The notes under the pieces: generated by a model
What the model was told of the DNA's origin: nothing
The model's database searches: none
What the model saw: only the letters and a program-made list of their open reading frames with translations
Source: Robertkochia sediminum
GTDB lineage: Bacteria; Bacteroidota; Bacteroidia; Flavobacteriales; Flavobacteriaceae
Assembly (NCBI RefSeq): GCF_016786255.1
Contig: NZ_JADMKT010000077.1
Coordinates: 248,001 to 312,000, forward strand
Length of the DNA stretch: 64,000 nt
Reading direction: 5' to 3'
Program-made: the position numbers and the translations under genes
Shown here: positions 41,423 through 50,092 of the stretch, one piece after another
How positions within the stretch are numbered: position 1 is the stretch's first letter
How the letters are laid out: each line of letters starts with the position of its first letter

Positions 41423-42757
41423 GTGGAGGACACCTTCAAAGAACATATTGCCCGTAACTTTCCTTTTCTAGGTCGTGATCCCGTATTGGTGGCCAGTAGT
41501 GGCGGATTGGATAGTGTGGTGCTCACCTATTTGTGTAAGGTGGTTTGCGGATTCGAAACGGCCATAGCACATTGTAATTTTCAGCTGCGCGGCGAAGAGA
41601 GTGAACGTGACGCCCGCTTTGTGGAGAGCCTTTCCGAAAAATGGAACCTTCCGGTATTTACCAAACGCTTTGATACCAAAACCTATGCGCAAACCAACAG
41701 TGTCTCGACACAGGTTGCTGCGCGAGAGTTACGCTATACATGGTTCTACGAACTTATAGAAACCCATGGGTACCGCTACCTGCTTACCGGACACCATGCC
41801 GACGATAACCTGGAAACCTTTTTGATCAACCTGAGCAGAGGTACCGGACTTGACGGACTCACAGGGATACCTTCGGTTAATGGTAATGTGGTGCGGCCTA
41901 TGCTTCCTTTTTCCCGAGAAGCCATAGAAACCTACGCCCGCGAGAAAAAACTGGAATGGGTCGAAGACAGCAGTAACAGGGATACCAAATACCTGCGTAA
42001 TAAGATCAGGCACGAGGTGATTCCCGGACTCAAAGGCCTGAACACCACCCTTATTCAGAACTTCAATAAAACCCTTGAATACCTTAGTGGTAGTGCCTCC
42101 ATCCTCGAAGATCACGTGAATGCCATGCGGTCGGCCTTGTTCAGAAAAGAAGACGGACTCGTAAAAATTCCTGTGGCCAGCCTGAAGAACCTGGACCCCA
42201 CGGGGGCATATCTTTATGCCTTTTTCCACCGATACGGATTTACCGAATGGCAGGATGTAGAGCATTTGCTGCACGGACAAACGGGGAAAAAGGTCTTATC
42301 GGCTACCCACCGGTTGTTCCGCGACAGGGATTACCTGATCTTGCAAAAGCTGGAAGACCTGGAGAACGACCAGGCAACAGCCTATGTGATCAGGAAAAAG
42401 AATACCCGCTTCCTGGGGCCTGTAACCTTGAGTTTTGAACAAGTAGACGCCATTACCCATACCGGCAAGGATGTGATCTATATCGATGAGGGAAAACTGA
42501 GTTATCCGCTTAAACTCCGCAAATGGCAACCGGGCGACCGGTTCGAGCCTTTTGGCTTGAAGGGGAGTAAAAAACTGAGTAAGTTCTTTAAAGACGAGAA
42601 ATATTCCATGGCCGATAAAGAAAGACAGTGGCTGCTTTGTGATGCCCAGGACCGCATTGTCTGGGTGATCGGGAAAAGGGCCGATAACCGCTTCAGGGTC
42701 GATGAATACACTGAAGAGATCCTTAGAATACGAAACCATACACGATACGAAAATTAA
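41423..42757 (+). CDS. tilS: tRNA(Ile)-lysidine synthase
   Basis: 444 residues with a GTG start 2 bases after the hydrolase stop. PP-loop SSGGLDSVVL (about 25-34), HCNFQLRGEESERDA, TGHHADDNLET and the EDSSNRDTKYLRNKIRH signature are all TilS hallmarks. C-terminal substrate-binding domains follow, ending with LRKWQPGDRFEPFGLKGSKKLSKFF. It attaches lysine to C34 of the AUA-reading tRNA-Ile and is essential for decoding. Complete and in family range. Confidence 0.95.
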   Translation: MEDTFKEHIARNFPFLGRDPVLVASSGGLDSVVLTYLCKVVCGFETAIAHCNFQLRGEESERDARFVESLSEKWNLPVFTKRFDTKTYAQTNSVSTQVAARELRYTWFYELIETHGYRYLLTGHHADDNLETFLINLSRGTGLDGLTGIPSVNGNVVRPMLPFSREAIETYAREKKLEWVEDSSNRDTKYLRNKIRHEVIPGLKGLNTTLIQNFNKTLEYLSGSASILEDHVNAMRSALFRKEDGLVKIPVASLKNLDPTGAYLYAFFHRYGFTEWQDVEHLLHGQTGKKVLSATHRLFRDRDYLILQKLEDLENDQATAYVIRKKNTRFLGPVTLSFEQVDAITHTGKDVIYIDEGKLSYPLKLRKWQPGDRFEPFGLKGSKKLSKFFKDEKYSMADKERQWLLCDAQDRIVWVIGKRADNRFRVDEYTEEILRIRNHTRYEN

Positions 42758-42783
42758 AACCATTAACCATTAAAACCATTGTT

Positions 42784-44631
42784 TTGAGAAAACTATCACT
42801 ACTTCTGTTCTTGTTGGCTTTTTCTTTTCAGTTAAGCTGCCAGGAATCGGACTATAAGATCAGAGATCACTACACCAAGAAAGAAGTGATGATCCCGATG
42901 CGCGACGGGATAAAATTGCATACCACCATTTATGCACCAAAAGATACCAGTAAGCCATACCCGATACTCATGCAACGTACTCCCTATAGTTGCAGGCCTT
43001 ACGGAGCTGATGTATTCCGTACAAAGATCGGCCCCAGTGAAACGCTTATGAAAGAAGGGTATATTATCGTATACCAGGATGTTCGCGGTCGCTGGAACAG
43101 TGAAGGAGTCTATGACAATATGCGGGCCTATATCCCGGAAAAGAAACAAGGGGAGGTCGATGAGGCTTCAGACACCTATGATACCATCGAATGGTTGGTG
43201 AATAATGTTGAAAACAACAACGGAAAGGTTGGCGTATGGGGGATATCCTATCCAGGATTCTATGCTACCTATGCCTTGCTGAGTAAGCACCCTAACTTGG
43301 TAGCGGCTTCACCTCAGGCGTGTATTGGCGATTTTTTCTTTGACGATTTTCACCATAACGGAGCCTATCTGCTCAGTTACTGGAGGGCTACGGCCGTTTT
43401 TGGGTATATGAAAGATACCCCTACCACCGAATCGTGGTATTCCTTTCCGGAGATCAAAACCAAAGACCAGTATCAGTTCTTTATGGATGAGGGGCCGCTT
43501 TCTAACCTCGATGCCTACTATAAGGAAGATAATGTGTTCTGGCAACAGCTCAAGGAGCACCCCAATTACGACGAATTCTGGAGATCGAGAGGGATCATTC
43601 AGCACCTGGAGGATATAGAACCTGCGGTGATGGTCGTAGGTGGCTGGTTCGATGCCGAAGACCTGTACGGGCCGCTGGAAACCTATAAGAATATTGAAAA
43701 ACGGAGCGATAACTACAATACGATCGTTATGGGTCCCTGGAGTCACGGTGACTGGGCCAGAGATCGGGAGCGACAGGCTGTAGGAAATGTGTATTTTGGA
43801 GACAGCATCTCCGGGTTCTATCAAAGAGAAATAGAACGTAAGTTCTTCAACCACTACCTTAAAGGTGATGCCAATGGAGATACCGGACTTCCGGAAGCCT
43901 ATGTGTTCAATACAGGTAGCAATGCCTGGGGAACATTTGAATCATGGCCACCCAAGACAGCAGAGAAACGATCTTATTTTCTCCACCACACCGGAGCCCT
44001 TACCGAAATTGCTCCCATGGTATATGATCATAAGGAATTTATTAGTGACCCCGCTAAGCCGGTGCCATATTCAGAGGATATCAAGATGGTGTTCACCCCA
44101 AGAAAATTCATGACCGACGATCAGCGTTTTGCGGCACGCAGGCCCGATGTGCTGGTATTTGAGACTGAAGTGCTTGAAGAAGATGTTACCCTGGCAGGCG
44201 ATATCCTGGCAAAATTGGTAGTGTCTACCACAGGGCAAGATGCCGACTGGGCTGTTAAGCTTATTGATGTATGGCCGGGTGATGCCGAAGATTTTCCTGA
44301 AACCCAGGACCACCTCAAAATGAGCAACTATCATATGATGGTGCGCTCAGAGGTTATGCGCGGACGCTTTAGAAATAGTTTTGAAAAACCGGAGCCCTTT
44401 GCGCCAAATAAGGAAGCAAAGGTGAATATCAAACTGCAGGATGTATATCACACCTTTAAGAAAGGGCATAAGATCCAGGTGCAGGTGCAAAGTACCATGT
44501 TCCCTTACATCGACAGGAATCCGCAAACCTGGGTAGACAATATCTTTGAGGCTGAGGAAGAAGATTTTAAAGCACAGACCCATAAGGTGTACAACAATTC
44601 ACAGATCGAATTCACTATTTTGAAGAAATAA
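42784..44631 (+). CDS. CocE/NonD family hydrolase (peptidase S15, X-Pro dipeptidyl-peptidase-like)
   Basis: 615 residues with a signal peptide; LSCQE near residues 18-22 could be a lipobox. The catalytic Ser lies in VWGISYPGFY, the Asp in GGWFDAED and the His in GPWSHGDWA, with MPMRDGIKL (here MIPMRDGIKL) as N-terminal hallmark and a C-terminal jelly-roll domain. Relatives are cocaine esterase, X-Pro dipeptidyl peptidase and glutaryl-7-ACA acylase; it probably removes N-terminal residues from peptides outside the cytoplasm. The first codon is TTG at 42784; no ATG is available. It lies 26 bases after tilS. Confidence 0.88.
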   Translation: MRKLSLLLFLLAFSFQLSCQESDYKIRDHYTKKEVMIPMRDGIKLHTTIYAPKDTSKPYPILMQRTPYSCRPYGADVFRTKIGPSETLMKEGYIIVYQDVRGRWNSEGVYDNMRAYIPEKKQGEVDEASDTYDTIEWLVNNVENNNGKVGVWGISYPGFYATYALLSKHPNLVAASPQACIGDFFFDDFHHNGAYLLSYWRATAVFGYMKDTPTTESWYSFPEIKTKDQYQFFMDEGPLSNLDAYYKEDNVFWQQLKEHPNYDEFWRSRGIIQHLEDIEPAVMVVGGWFDAEDLYGPLETYKNIEKRSDNYNTIVMGPWSHGDWARDRERQAVGNVYFGDSISGFYQREIERKFFNHYLKGDANGDTGLPEAYVFNTGSNAWGTFESWPPKTAEKRSYFLHHTGALTEIAPMVYDHKEFISDPAKPVPYSEDIKMVFTPRKFMTDDQRFAARRPDVLVFETEVLEEDVTLAGDILAKLVVSTTGQDADWAVKLIDVWPGDAEDFPETQDHLKMSNYHMMVRSEVMRGRFRNSFEKPEPFAPNKEAKVNIKLQDVYHTFKKGHKIQVQVQSTMFPYIDRNPQTWVDNIFEAEEEDFKAQTHKVYNNSQIEFTILKK

Positions 44632-44842
44632 AAAGGGTATCATGTGGCTGGTAATCAGTGTGTAAAGGTTGCAGGCTATTGATGCGCCTTGAACCGGCCA
44701 ATGTTTTTTTGATAAATATCAGCTGCCCCTTTTGGGGTATTGTGTAAATTTAATTTTTTGAAGCGCAGTGGTATGCACTATCATCAGCTGCTTATCCATA
44801 ACCAATAACTATCTAACTAATAACTTATAACTACTAACTACT

Positions 44843-46495
44843 ATGACCTCATCTTTTAGTACTCTGGACTATGCGGTGTTTATTGCTTACGCTGCAATGA
44901 TCCTCTTCGTGGGGCTTTGGGTGTCCAGGACCAAAAAAGGACATCAGCGTAACGCAGAAGATTACTTCCTTGCGAGTAAATCTCTCCCATGGTGGGCTAT
45001 CGGAGCCTCCCTTATCGCCGCGAACATCTCGGCAGAACAATTTATCGGGATGTCCGGATCGGGCTTTGCCGTTGGCCTTGCTATCGCCTCTTACGAGTGG
45101 ATGGCAGCCCTAACCCTACTTATCGTCGGGAAATTCTTCCTGCCGATCTTTATTAAGAAGGAGCTGTATACCATTCCGGAATTTGTAGAACAACGGTATT
45201 CAACCAATCTGAAGACCATCCTTGCCGTATTCTGGATCGGCCTCTATATTTTCGTTAACCTCACCTCTGTTTTGTATCTCGGAGCCCTTGCCATGGAAAC
45301 CATTATGGGGATCCCGATGATCTACGGGGTGATCGGACTGGCGTTGTTTGCAGCGGCTTATTCGCTTTATGGCGGATTGTCGGCGGTGGCGTGGACCGAT
45401 GTGATCCAGGTGATCTTTTTGATCCTTGGCGGATTGGTAACCACCTATCTGGCACTTTCTACCGTATCGGGAGGTGAAGGAATTATGCGCGGATTTGAGA
45501 TCATTTATGAGCGTGTACCTGATAATTTTGCGATGATCCTGGATAAATCGAATCCGGAGTTTGCTAACCTTCCCGGAATATGGGTGCTTGTTGGTGGAAT
45601 GTGGGTAGCAAATATCTATTACTGGGGATTCAACCAGTACATCATTCAGCGTACCCTTGCTGCCAAATCTTTGAAAGAATCACAGCGAGGTATCCTGCTT
45701 GCAGCCTTCCTTAAATTACTCATTCCGCTTATCGTGGTTATTCCGGGTATTGCCGCCTATGTGATGGTGAACGATCCGGAGATCATGGCCAGCCTTGGCG
45801 AATCGGCCATGGTGAACCTGCCTTCGCTGGAGCAGCCTGACAAGGCCTATCCGTGGTTGTTACAGTTCCTGCCTGTCGGACTTAAAGGGATCGCTTTTGC
45901 AGCACTGGCAGCAGCTATCGTATCTTCGTTGGCATCGATGCTTAATTCAACCTCTACCATCTTTACCATGGACATTTATAAGCCGTATATCAATAAGAAC
46001 GCAAGTGATAATACTACCGTTAAGGTAGGACGAATCTCGGCAGCAGTAGCCCTGGTCATAGCGTGTTTGATCGCGCCTATGCTTGCCGGGCTTGGGCAGG
46101 CATTTCAGTACATACAGGAGTATACCGGAATTGTGAGTCCGGGTATCCTGGCCGTATTTATCCTCGGACTTTTCTGGAAGAAGGCTACCAACAAAGGAGC
46201 TATTGTGGGGGCACTGGCATCGATCCCGATCGCTATGTACTTTAAGGTAGCACCCAACGGCTGGTCAGACAGTCCGCTATTCCTCGAACTGCCATTCCTG
46301 AATCAAATGGGGCTTACGGCCATTTTGACCATGATCATTATCGCTGTAGTGAGTTTGAAGGAGAATAAAGGTAAGGATGATGAGCATGGAATTCCATTGT
46401 CAAAATCCCTGTTCAAGACCGATCCGGTCTTCAATATCGGAGCCTTTGCCGTTATGGTGATCCTGGTCGCTTTATACGCGATCTTCTGGAACTAG
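44843..46495 (+). CDS. Sodium/solute symporter (SSS family, SGLT-like)
   Basis: 550 residues with about 14 TM segments. Hallmarks are ASLIAANISAEQFIGMSGSGF in TM1-2 (Na+ and substrate region), AAYSLYGGLSAVAWTDVIQ, WGFNQYIIQRTLAAKS and AALAAAIVSSLASMLNSTSTIFTMDIY (second Na+ site, SSLAS...NSTST). The pattern matches sodium/glucose or galactose cotransporters. It should import a sugar or polyol with sodium. It stands alone and is followed by a good terminator. The upstream region has AACTAAC-rich sequence and no clear promoter. Confidence 0.9.
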   Translation: MTSSFSTLDYAVFIAYAAMILFVGLWVSRTKKGHQRNAEDYFLASKSLPWWAIGASLIAANISAEQFIGMSGSGFAVGLAIASYEWMAALTLLIVGKFFLPIFIKKELYTIPEFVEQRYSTNLKTILAVFWIGLYIFVNLTSVLYLGALAMETIMGIPMIYGVIGLALFAAAYSLYGGLSAVAWTDVIQVIFLILGGLVTTYLALSTVSGGEGIMRGFEIIYERVPDNFAMILDKSNPEFANLPGIWVLVGGMWVANIYYWGFNQYIIQRTLAAKSLKESQRGILLAAFLKLLIPLIVVIPGIAAYVMVNDPEIMASLGESAMVNLPSLEQPDKAYPWLLQFLPVGLKGIAFAALAAAIVSSLASMLNSTSTIFTMDIYKPYINKNASDNTTVKVGRISAAVALVIACLIAPMLAGLGQAFQYIQEYTGIVSPGILAVFILGLFWKKATNKGAIVGALASIPIAMYFKVAPNGWSDSPLFLELPFLNQMGLTAILTMIIIAVVSLKENKGKDDEHGIPLSKSLFKTDPVFNIGAFAVMVILVALYAIFWN

Positions 46496-46518
46496 AACAT
46501 AAGGTAACTAATGTAAAA

Positions 46519-46549
46519 AGAGCCCTGCAGTTTTGCGGGGCTTTTTTTT
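46519..46549 (+). terminator. Terminator of the symporter gene
   Basis: AGCCCTGCA (46521-46529) pairs with TGCGGGGCT (46534-46542, one mismatch) and is followed by eight T. Confidence 0.85.
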
Positions 46550-46632
46550 GAGGTAAAGGGGTAAAGGAGGATGAAGATGATGAATTATAGATTATAAATT
46601 TTGAATTAGGGTGTTGTAAGAGCTAAATTCCC

Positions 46633-46721
46633 GCATAACCGCATAACCGCATAACCGCATAACCGCATAACCGCATAACCGCATAACCGTGTCACTGTTT
46701 CACTGCGTCACTGCATCACTG
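46633..46721 (-). repeat. Octamer array GCATAACC, seven copies, then GCGTCACT units
   Basis: Seven exact GCATAACC units (46633-46688) are followed by four period-8 units of the GTGTCACT/GCGTCACT type. Same family as the arrays around the four-helix-bundle gene. No spacers, so not a CRISPR. Confidence 0.85.
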
Positions 46722-46815
46722 TCTTTGCGAGCGAATTATCTGAGCGCGGCGATCTGTTGAAGGGTAAAGGTGGATTTTGATTTTTCGTACCTACGTATCG
46801 GCGTAACCGTATCAC

Positions 46816-46840
46816 CCTCCAAAGCTTTAGCGAAGGTTGG
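46816..46840. repeat. REP-like palindrome with GCTTTAGCGAAGG
   Basis: CCTCC, AAA, GCT TT AGC, GAA, GGTTGG: third copy of the palindrome core found at 40363 and 40490, again followed by CATAACC. Confidence 0.5.
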
Positions 46841-46901
46841 CATAACCGTTCCACAGAACCAAGAATAAAGCGTAAAGAGCGTAAAGGGGACAGGTATTTA
46901 A

Positions 46902-47189
46902 TTAACTTCCTGCAAAAGGCGTATTAAAAACCCCTACAGCGAGTTCTGCCCATACAAGCAGGAACACGAGCAGCAACGTGGTAATAAGCAGGGTACGTGT
47001 CCCTTTGCCTCGCACTAGTCTCAAAATCGTTTCAAGGCCAATGACAAGGAAGAGTAACAGGGAGCCCATAACCAGAAAATCGGCTGAACTCCATTGTACT
47101 TCAGTGGTGAATTGCATGGCCACAAACGGAATGAGCAGTATGAAGAGAATACCGCCTGCCATGAAATACAATCGTTTTGATATATTCAT
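46902..47189 (-). CDS. Small membrane protein, function unknown
   Basis: 95 residues with three hydrophobic segments (about 8-26, 37-57 and 66-86) and a short basic loop RLVRGKGTR between the second and third. No signature is recognised. It looks like a conserved small inner-membrane protein of Flavobacteriia, which I cannot name. It is preceded by the terminator region of the next gene on the same strand and followed by repeats; no operon partner. Confidence 0.65.
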   Translation of the reverse strand: MNISKRLYFMAGGILFILLIPFVAMQFTTEVQWSSADFLVMGSLLLFLVIGLETILRLVRGKGTRTLLITTLLLVFLLVWAELAVGVFNTPFAGS

Positions 47190-47269
47190 ATGCCGGCAAT
47201 TTAATGTGTTGAATATCTTAAAGGTACGGTTTATAATTGGTTTCCTTTGTTATGCAGGAATAATAAAAA

Positions 47270-47295
47270 GCCCTTCCGAATGTTTCCGGAAGGGC
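47270..47295 (-). terminator. Terminator of the 110-residue protein gene
   Basis: GCCCTTCCG (47270-47278) and CGGAAGGGC (47287-47295) form the stem; in the minus direction a T-rich tract follows. Confidence 0.8.
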
Positions 47296-47349
47296 GAATA
47301 GTAGTAAGTGGGAGTAGTGTTCCCTGATCTAGCGATTCGTTTGTTGTGA

Positions 47350-47682
47350 TCAAGCCACAGGGACCAGAACAGGTTCCTGCGTTTTACGTCGCATGGACGA
47401 TAAGGTGATCCGGCGTTGCTGCAAACTCATAAGCCGGTCTACATATTGGGCGCCTTTTTCAGTGAGGTACATGCCTCCGTAACGAGCATATTGATGGCGG
47501 TTTATATACTCGATGGCATTATGGTATTGTTCACTGCGGTAATTGTGGCCCAGGATACCCTGTAGATGCACCCGCATCTTAAATGGATCGCAATAATGCC
47601 TGTTCGAGACCTCTCCCTGGGTTTCAAGAACCAACTTCTTCATGATGAGTTGAATGTAAAGGTCCAGCTCTTTGTTTATCAT
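47350..47682 (-). CDS. Hypothetical protein, possible winged-helix fold
   Basis: 110 residues, cytoplasmic. The middle has helices with FKMRVHLQGILGHNY and a YARYGGMYLTEKGAQYVDRL segment that looks like the wing and last helix of a winged-helix domain. The C-terminus is basic (RRITLSSMRRKTQ). I do not recognise the family. It has its own promoter (47736-47743) and terminator (47270-47295), which supports it as a real single-gene unit. A DNA-binding role is possible but only suggested by the segment. Confidence 0.65.
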   Translation of the reverse strand: MINKELDLYIQLIMKKLVLETQGEVSNRHYCDPFKMRVHLQGILGHNYRSEQYHNAIEYINRHQYARYGGMYLTEKGAQYVDRLMSLQQRRITLSSMRRKTQEPVLVPVA

Positions 47683-48070
47683 AATAGTCTTTGTTTTGGT
47701 TAGGTGTAATGTTGATATCGTCCTGAAAGGATATTCAAATATAGAACAGGATTTTAGTTGTAAGTAACTGAAAAAGAAGAGGTTAGTAACATTTTATTAA
47801 GCAGTAAAATTCTTTCAAATAGTTTCAAATCCTAACCTTTACGTACGACTTAAAGCTAAAATTAATAGGGAGTAAGGTTAAACAAAAGGTGTCAAGGCCT
47901 AATTGTAGGGGAATTCTGTTAAATGAAATCCCGGAATTTTGGGTTTTGAACAGGTTGTCAACAGGTTATCAAGGAGTTAGGGAGGTTTTATGTTAAGATC
48001 TTGGGCAATGAATGTGGTCCCAATATTTATGATGTAGAAAATAATCTATATATTTAGAAAAAGTTTAGGG
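47683..48070. other. Divergent intergenic region before comM
   Basis: 388 bases. It holds the promoter of the minus-strand gene and, before comM, TATATTTA (about 48047-48054) as a weak -7 element. CAGGTTGTCAA and CAGGTTATCAA (about 47949-47971) form an imperfect direct repeat. No gene seen. Confidence 0.4.
47736..47743 (-). promoter_or_regulatory. -7 element TATATTTG before the 110-residue protein gene
   Basis: TATATTTG on the minus strand is an exact TAnnTTTG match, 53 bases before ATG 47682, leaving a leader of about 45 bases. Confidence 0.5.
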
Positions 48071-49609
48071 ATGCTTACAAAGGTATATGGCAGTGCAATT
48101 TTCGGGATAGAAGCTACCGTGATCACCATCGAAGTACATATTGGTCCCGGCGTGGGGTATCACTTGGTTGGATTACCGGATAATGCGATCAGGGAGAGTA
48201 ATTACAGGATCGCGGCTGCGCTTTCCAATAATGGCTACCGGGTACCGGGAAAGCGCATCACCATTAATATGGCACCTGCAGATATGCGTAAAGAGGGTTC
48301 AGCGTATGACCTGCCTATTGCGCTGGGTATTTTGATCTCTGCTGGTAAGATCGCCATCCCTTCTGAATTGGACGATTTTGTGATCATGGGCGAATTGTCC
48401 TTAGATGGCGGTTTGCAGCCCGTTCATGGTGTATTGCCTATGGCGGTCAAGGCCAGGGATGAAGGGTTCAAAGGACTCATCCTTCCGAAGGCCAATGCCG
48501 AAGAGGCCGCTGTGGTCGAAGGGTTACAGGTTTACGGACTCGACCACATTACGGAGGTGATCGATATTTTATCCGGACAAGCAGTTGCCGAACCCGTCAA
48601 ACTTGATATGGAGGCCTTGTTCGGAGAGCAACTGGAGTTTCCGGAAATGGATTTTAGCGATGTTCGCGGACAAGAAAGTATAAAGCGGTGTATGGAGATC
48701 GCCGCTGCCGGTGGGCATAATATCATTCTTATCGGTCCGCCGGGTTCCGGCAAGACCATGCTGGCAAAACGATTACCATCCATACTACCACCCATGAGTC
48801 TCAAAGAATCCCTGGAAACCACCAAGATCCATTCTGTGGCTGGTAAGGTTGAGGGAAAGGGCCTTGTGGTGCAGCGACCCTTCCGGAGTCCGCACCATAC
48901 CATTAGCAATGTAGCCTTAGTAGGAGGTGGGAGCTATCCCCAACCCGGAGAGATCTCCCTTTCTCATAATGGGGTATTGTTTCTTGATGAGTTACCGGAG
49001 TTTAAAAGGGATGTACTCGAAGTCATGCGTCAGCCTCTTGAAGACCGGGAAGTCACCATTTCCCGGGCCAGGTTTACCGTAAATTATCCCAGTAGTTTTA
49101 TGCTGGTAGCCAGTATGAATCCGAGTCCTGGAGGGTATTTTAACGATGGTACTTCCCCTGTAACGAATACCCCTGCCGAAATGCAACGTTACCTGAGTAA
49201 GATCAGCGGACCCCTATTGGATCGTATCGATATTCATATCGAGGTGAATCCCGTGCCTTTCGAAGAGCTTTCCAAGAGGGCAAAGGGAGAGGCTTCAGCC
49301 AGTATTCGCAAGAGGGTATGCAAAGCCCGGAAGATACAGGAGGTGCGATTCTCAGACTTTAAGGATGTGCATTACAACGCGCAGATGACCACCCGTAATA
49401 TTCGTGAATTTTGTGCCATGGACGACGCTTCTCTGGCGCTGCTAAAACAGGCGATGGACCGACTCAAACTTTCAGCCAGGGCTTATGACCGTATTCTAAA
49501 GGTGTCCCGTACCATCGCCGATCTGGAAGGGGAAGAAAGGCTGGCTACCCACCATATAGCAGAAGCTATACAATACCGCAGCCTTGACAGAGAGGGGTGG
49601 TTGGGGTAG
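48071..49609 (+). CDS. comM: ComM/YifB family Mg-chelatase-like AAA+ ATPase
   Basis: 512 residues. The N-terminal ChlI domain (LVGLPDNAIRESNYRIAAAL, RITINMAPADMRKEGSAYDLPIALG) precedes the AAA+ module with Walker A GPPGSGKTMLAKRLP and Walker B GVLFLDELPEF. A C-terminal Mg_chelatase_C region ends RILKVSRTIADLEG. ComM is a branch-migration helicase that helps natural transformation in gammaproteobacteria; in Bacteroidota the same role is presumed. Complete length. It stands alone, with the convergent rlpA gene 18 bases beyond its stop. Confidence 0.93.
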   Translation: MLTKVYGSAIFGIEATVITIEVHIGPGVGYHLVGLPDNAIRESNYRIAAALSNNGYRVPGKRITINMAPADMRKEGSAYDLPIALGILISAGKIAIPSELDDFVIMGELSLDGGLQPVHGVLPMAVKARDEGFKGLILPKANAEEAAVVEGLQVYGLDHITEVIDILSGQAVAEPVKLDMEALFGEQLEFPEMDFSDVRGQESIKRCMEIAAAGGHNIILIGPPGSGKTMLAKRLPSILPPMSLKESLETTKIHSVAGKVEGKGLVVQRPFRSPHHTISNVALVGGGSYPQPGEISLSHNGVLFLDELPEFKRDVLEVMRQPLEDREVTISRARFTVNYPSSFMLVASMNPSPGGYFNDGTSPVTNTPAEMQRYLSKISGPLLDRIDIHIEVNPVPFEELSKRAKGEASASIRKRVCKARKIQEVRFSDFKDVHYNAQMTTRNIREFCAMDDASLALLKQAMDRLKLSARAYDRILKVSRTIADLEGEERLATHHIAEAIQYRSLDREGWLG

Positions 49610-49627
49610 GTTGGATTCAGGAAGCAC

Positions 49628-49996
49628 TTAATCCTCAACCACTTCGATCCTCACGTTTACAACCCCTTTTTCAATGATCCCGAGCACCTCTGCGACGGCA
49701 CGTGATACATCGATGATCCTGCCTTTTACAAAAGGGCCGCGGTCGTTGATACGAACGATAACGGTTTTGAGATTACTGAGATTGGTTACTTTGACCCTGG
49801 TGTTAAAGGGCAAGGTGCGATGGGCAGCTGTAAACAATGCCATTTGATAAGGTTCCCCGCTTGCTGTACTCCGGCCTTCAAGGGTGTCACTGTAATAAGA
49901 CGCCATGCCCTCTGCAGGTGTCTCCTGGGCAGTGGACTTGGCCGTGATCAACAAGAATATAAAGAGAAAAAGAGTATAAGGAAGTTTTGCATTCAT
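49628..49996 (-). CDS. rlpA: RlpA-like septal ring lytic transglycosylase family protein
   Basis: 122 residues with a signal peptide (to STAQE). The double-psi beta-barrel has the RlpA motifs GMASYYSDTLEGRSTASGE, FTAAHRTLPFNTRVKVTNL and VRINDRGPFVKGRIIDVSRA, including the Asp of NDRGP. There is no SPOR domain, so it is the short form. It may cleave or bind denuded glycan strands in the periplasm. The ATG lies inside the last unit of a heptamer array (49992-50092) that separates it from the serine hydrolase gene upstream. Confidence 0.9.
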   Translation of the reverse strand: MNAKLPYTLFLFIFLLITAKSTAQETPAEGMASYYSDTLEGRSTASGEPYQMALFTAAHRTLPFNTRVKVTNLSNLKTVIVRINDRGPFVKGRIIDVSRAVAEVLGIIEKGVVNVRIEVVED

Positions 49997-50092
49997 AATT
50001 CACTATTCACTATTCACAAATCATCATTCACCATTCACCATTCACCATTCACCATTCACCATTCACCATTCACGACTCCCAACTCACCACTT
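49992..50092 (-). repeat. Heptamer array between serine hydrolase gene and rlpA
   Basis: On the coding (minus) strand the hydrolase stop TAA is followed by TGAGTTG, GGAGTCG, then many TGAATGG and at the end TGAATAG, TGAATAG, TGAATTA, with the rlpA ATG in the final unit. The whole gap of about 95 bases is repeat. Confidence 0.85.

Larger units (their letters stand above)
46496..46901. other. Repeat-rich intergenic region after the symporter gene
   Basis: 406 bases with a terminator (46519-46549), GATTATAAATTTTGAATT (46590-46607), seven octamers (46633-46688), further period-8 units and a REP-like element (46816-46840). The order resembles that of 40230-40589. No gene. Confidence 0.6.

Noticed and set aside
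47949..47971. Replication-origin-like repeats
   Set aside because: CAGGTTGTCAA/CAGGTTATCAA are not DnaA boxes (TTATCCACA) and no dnaA or dnaN is near.
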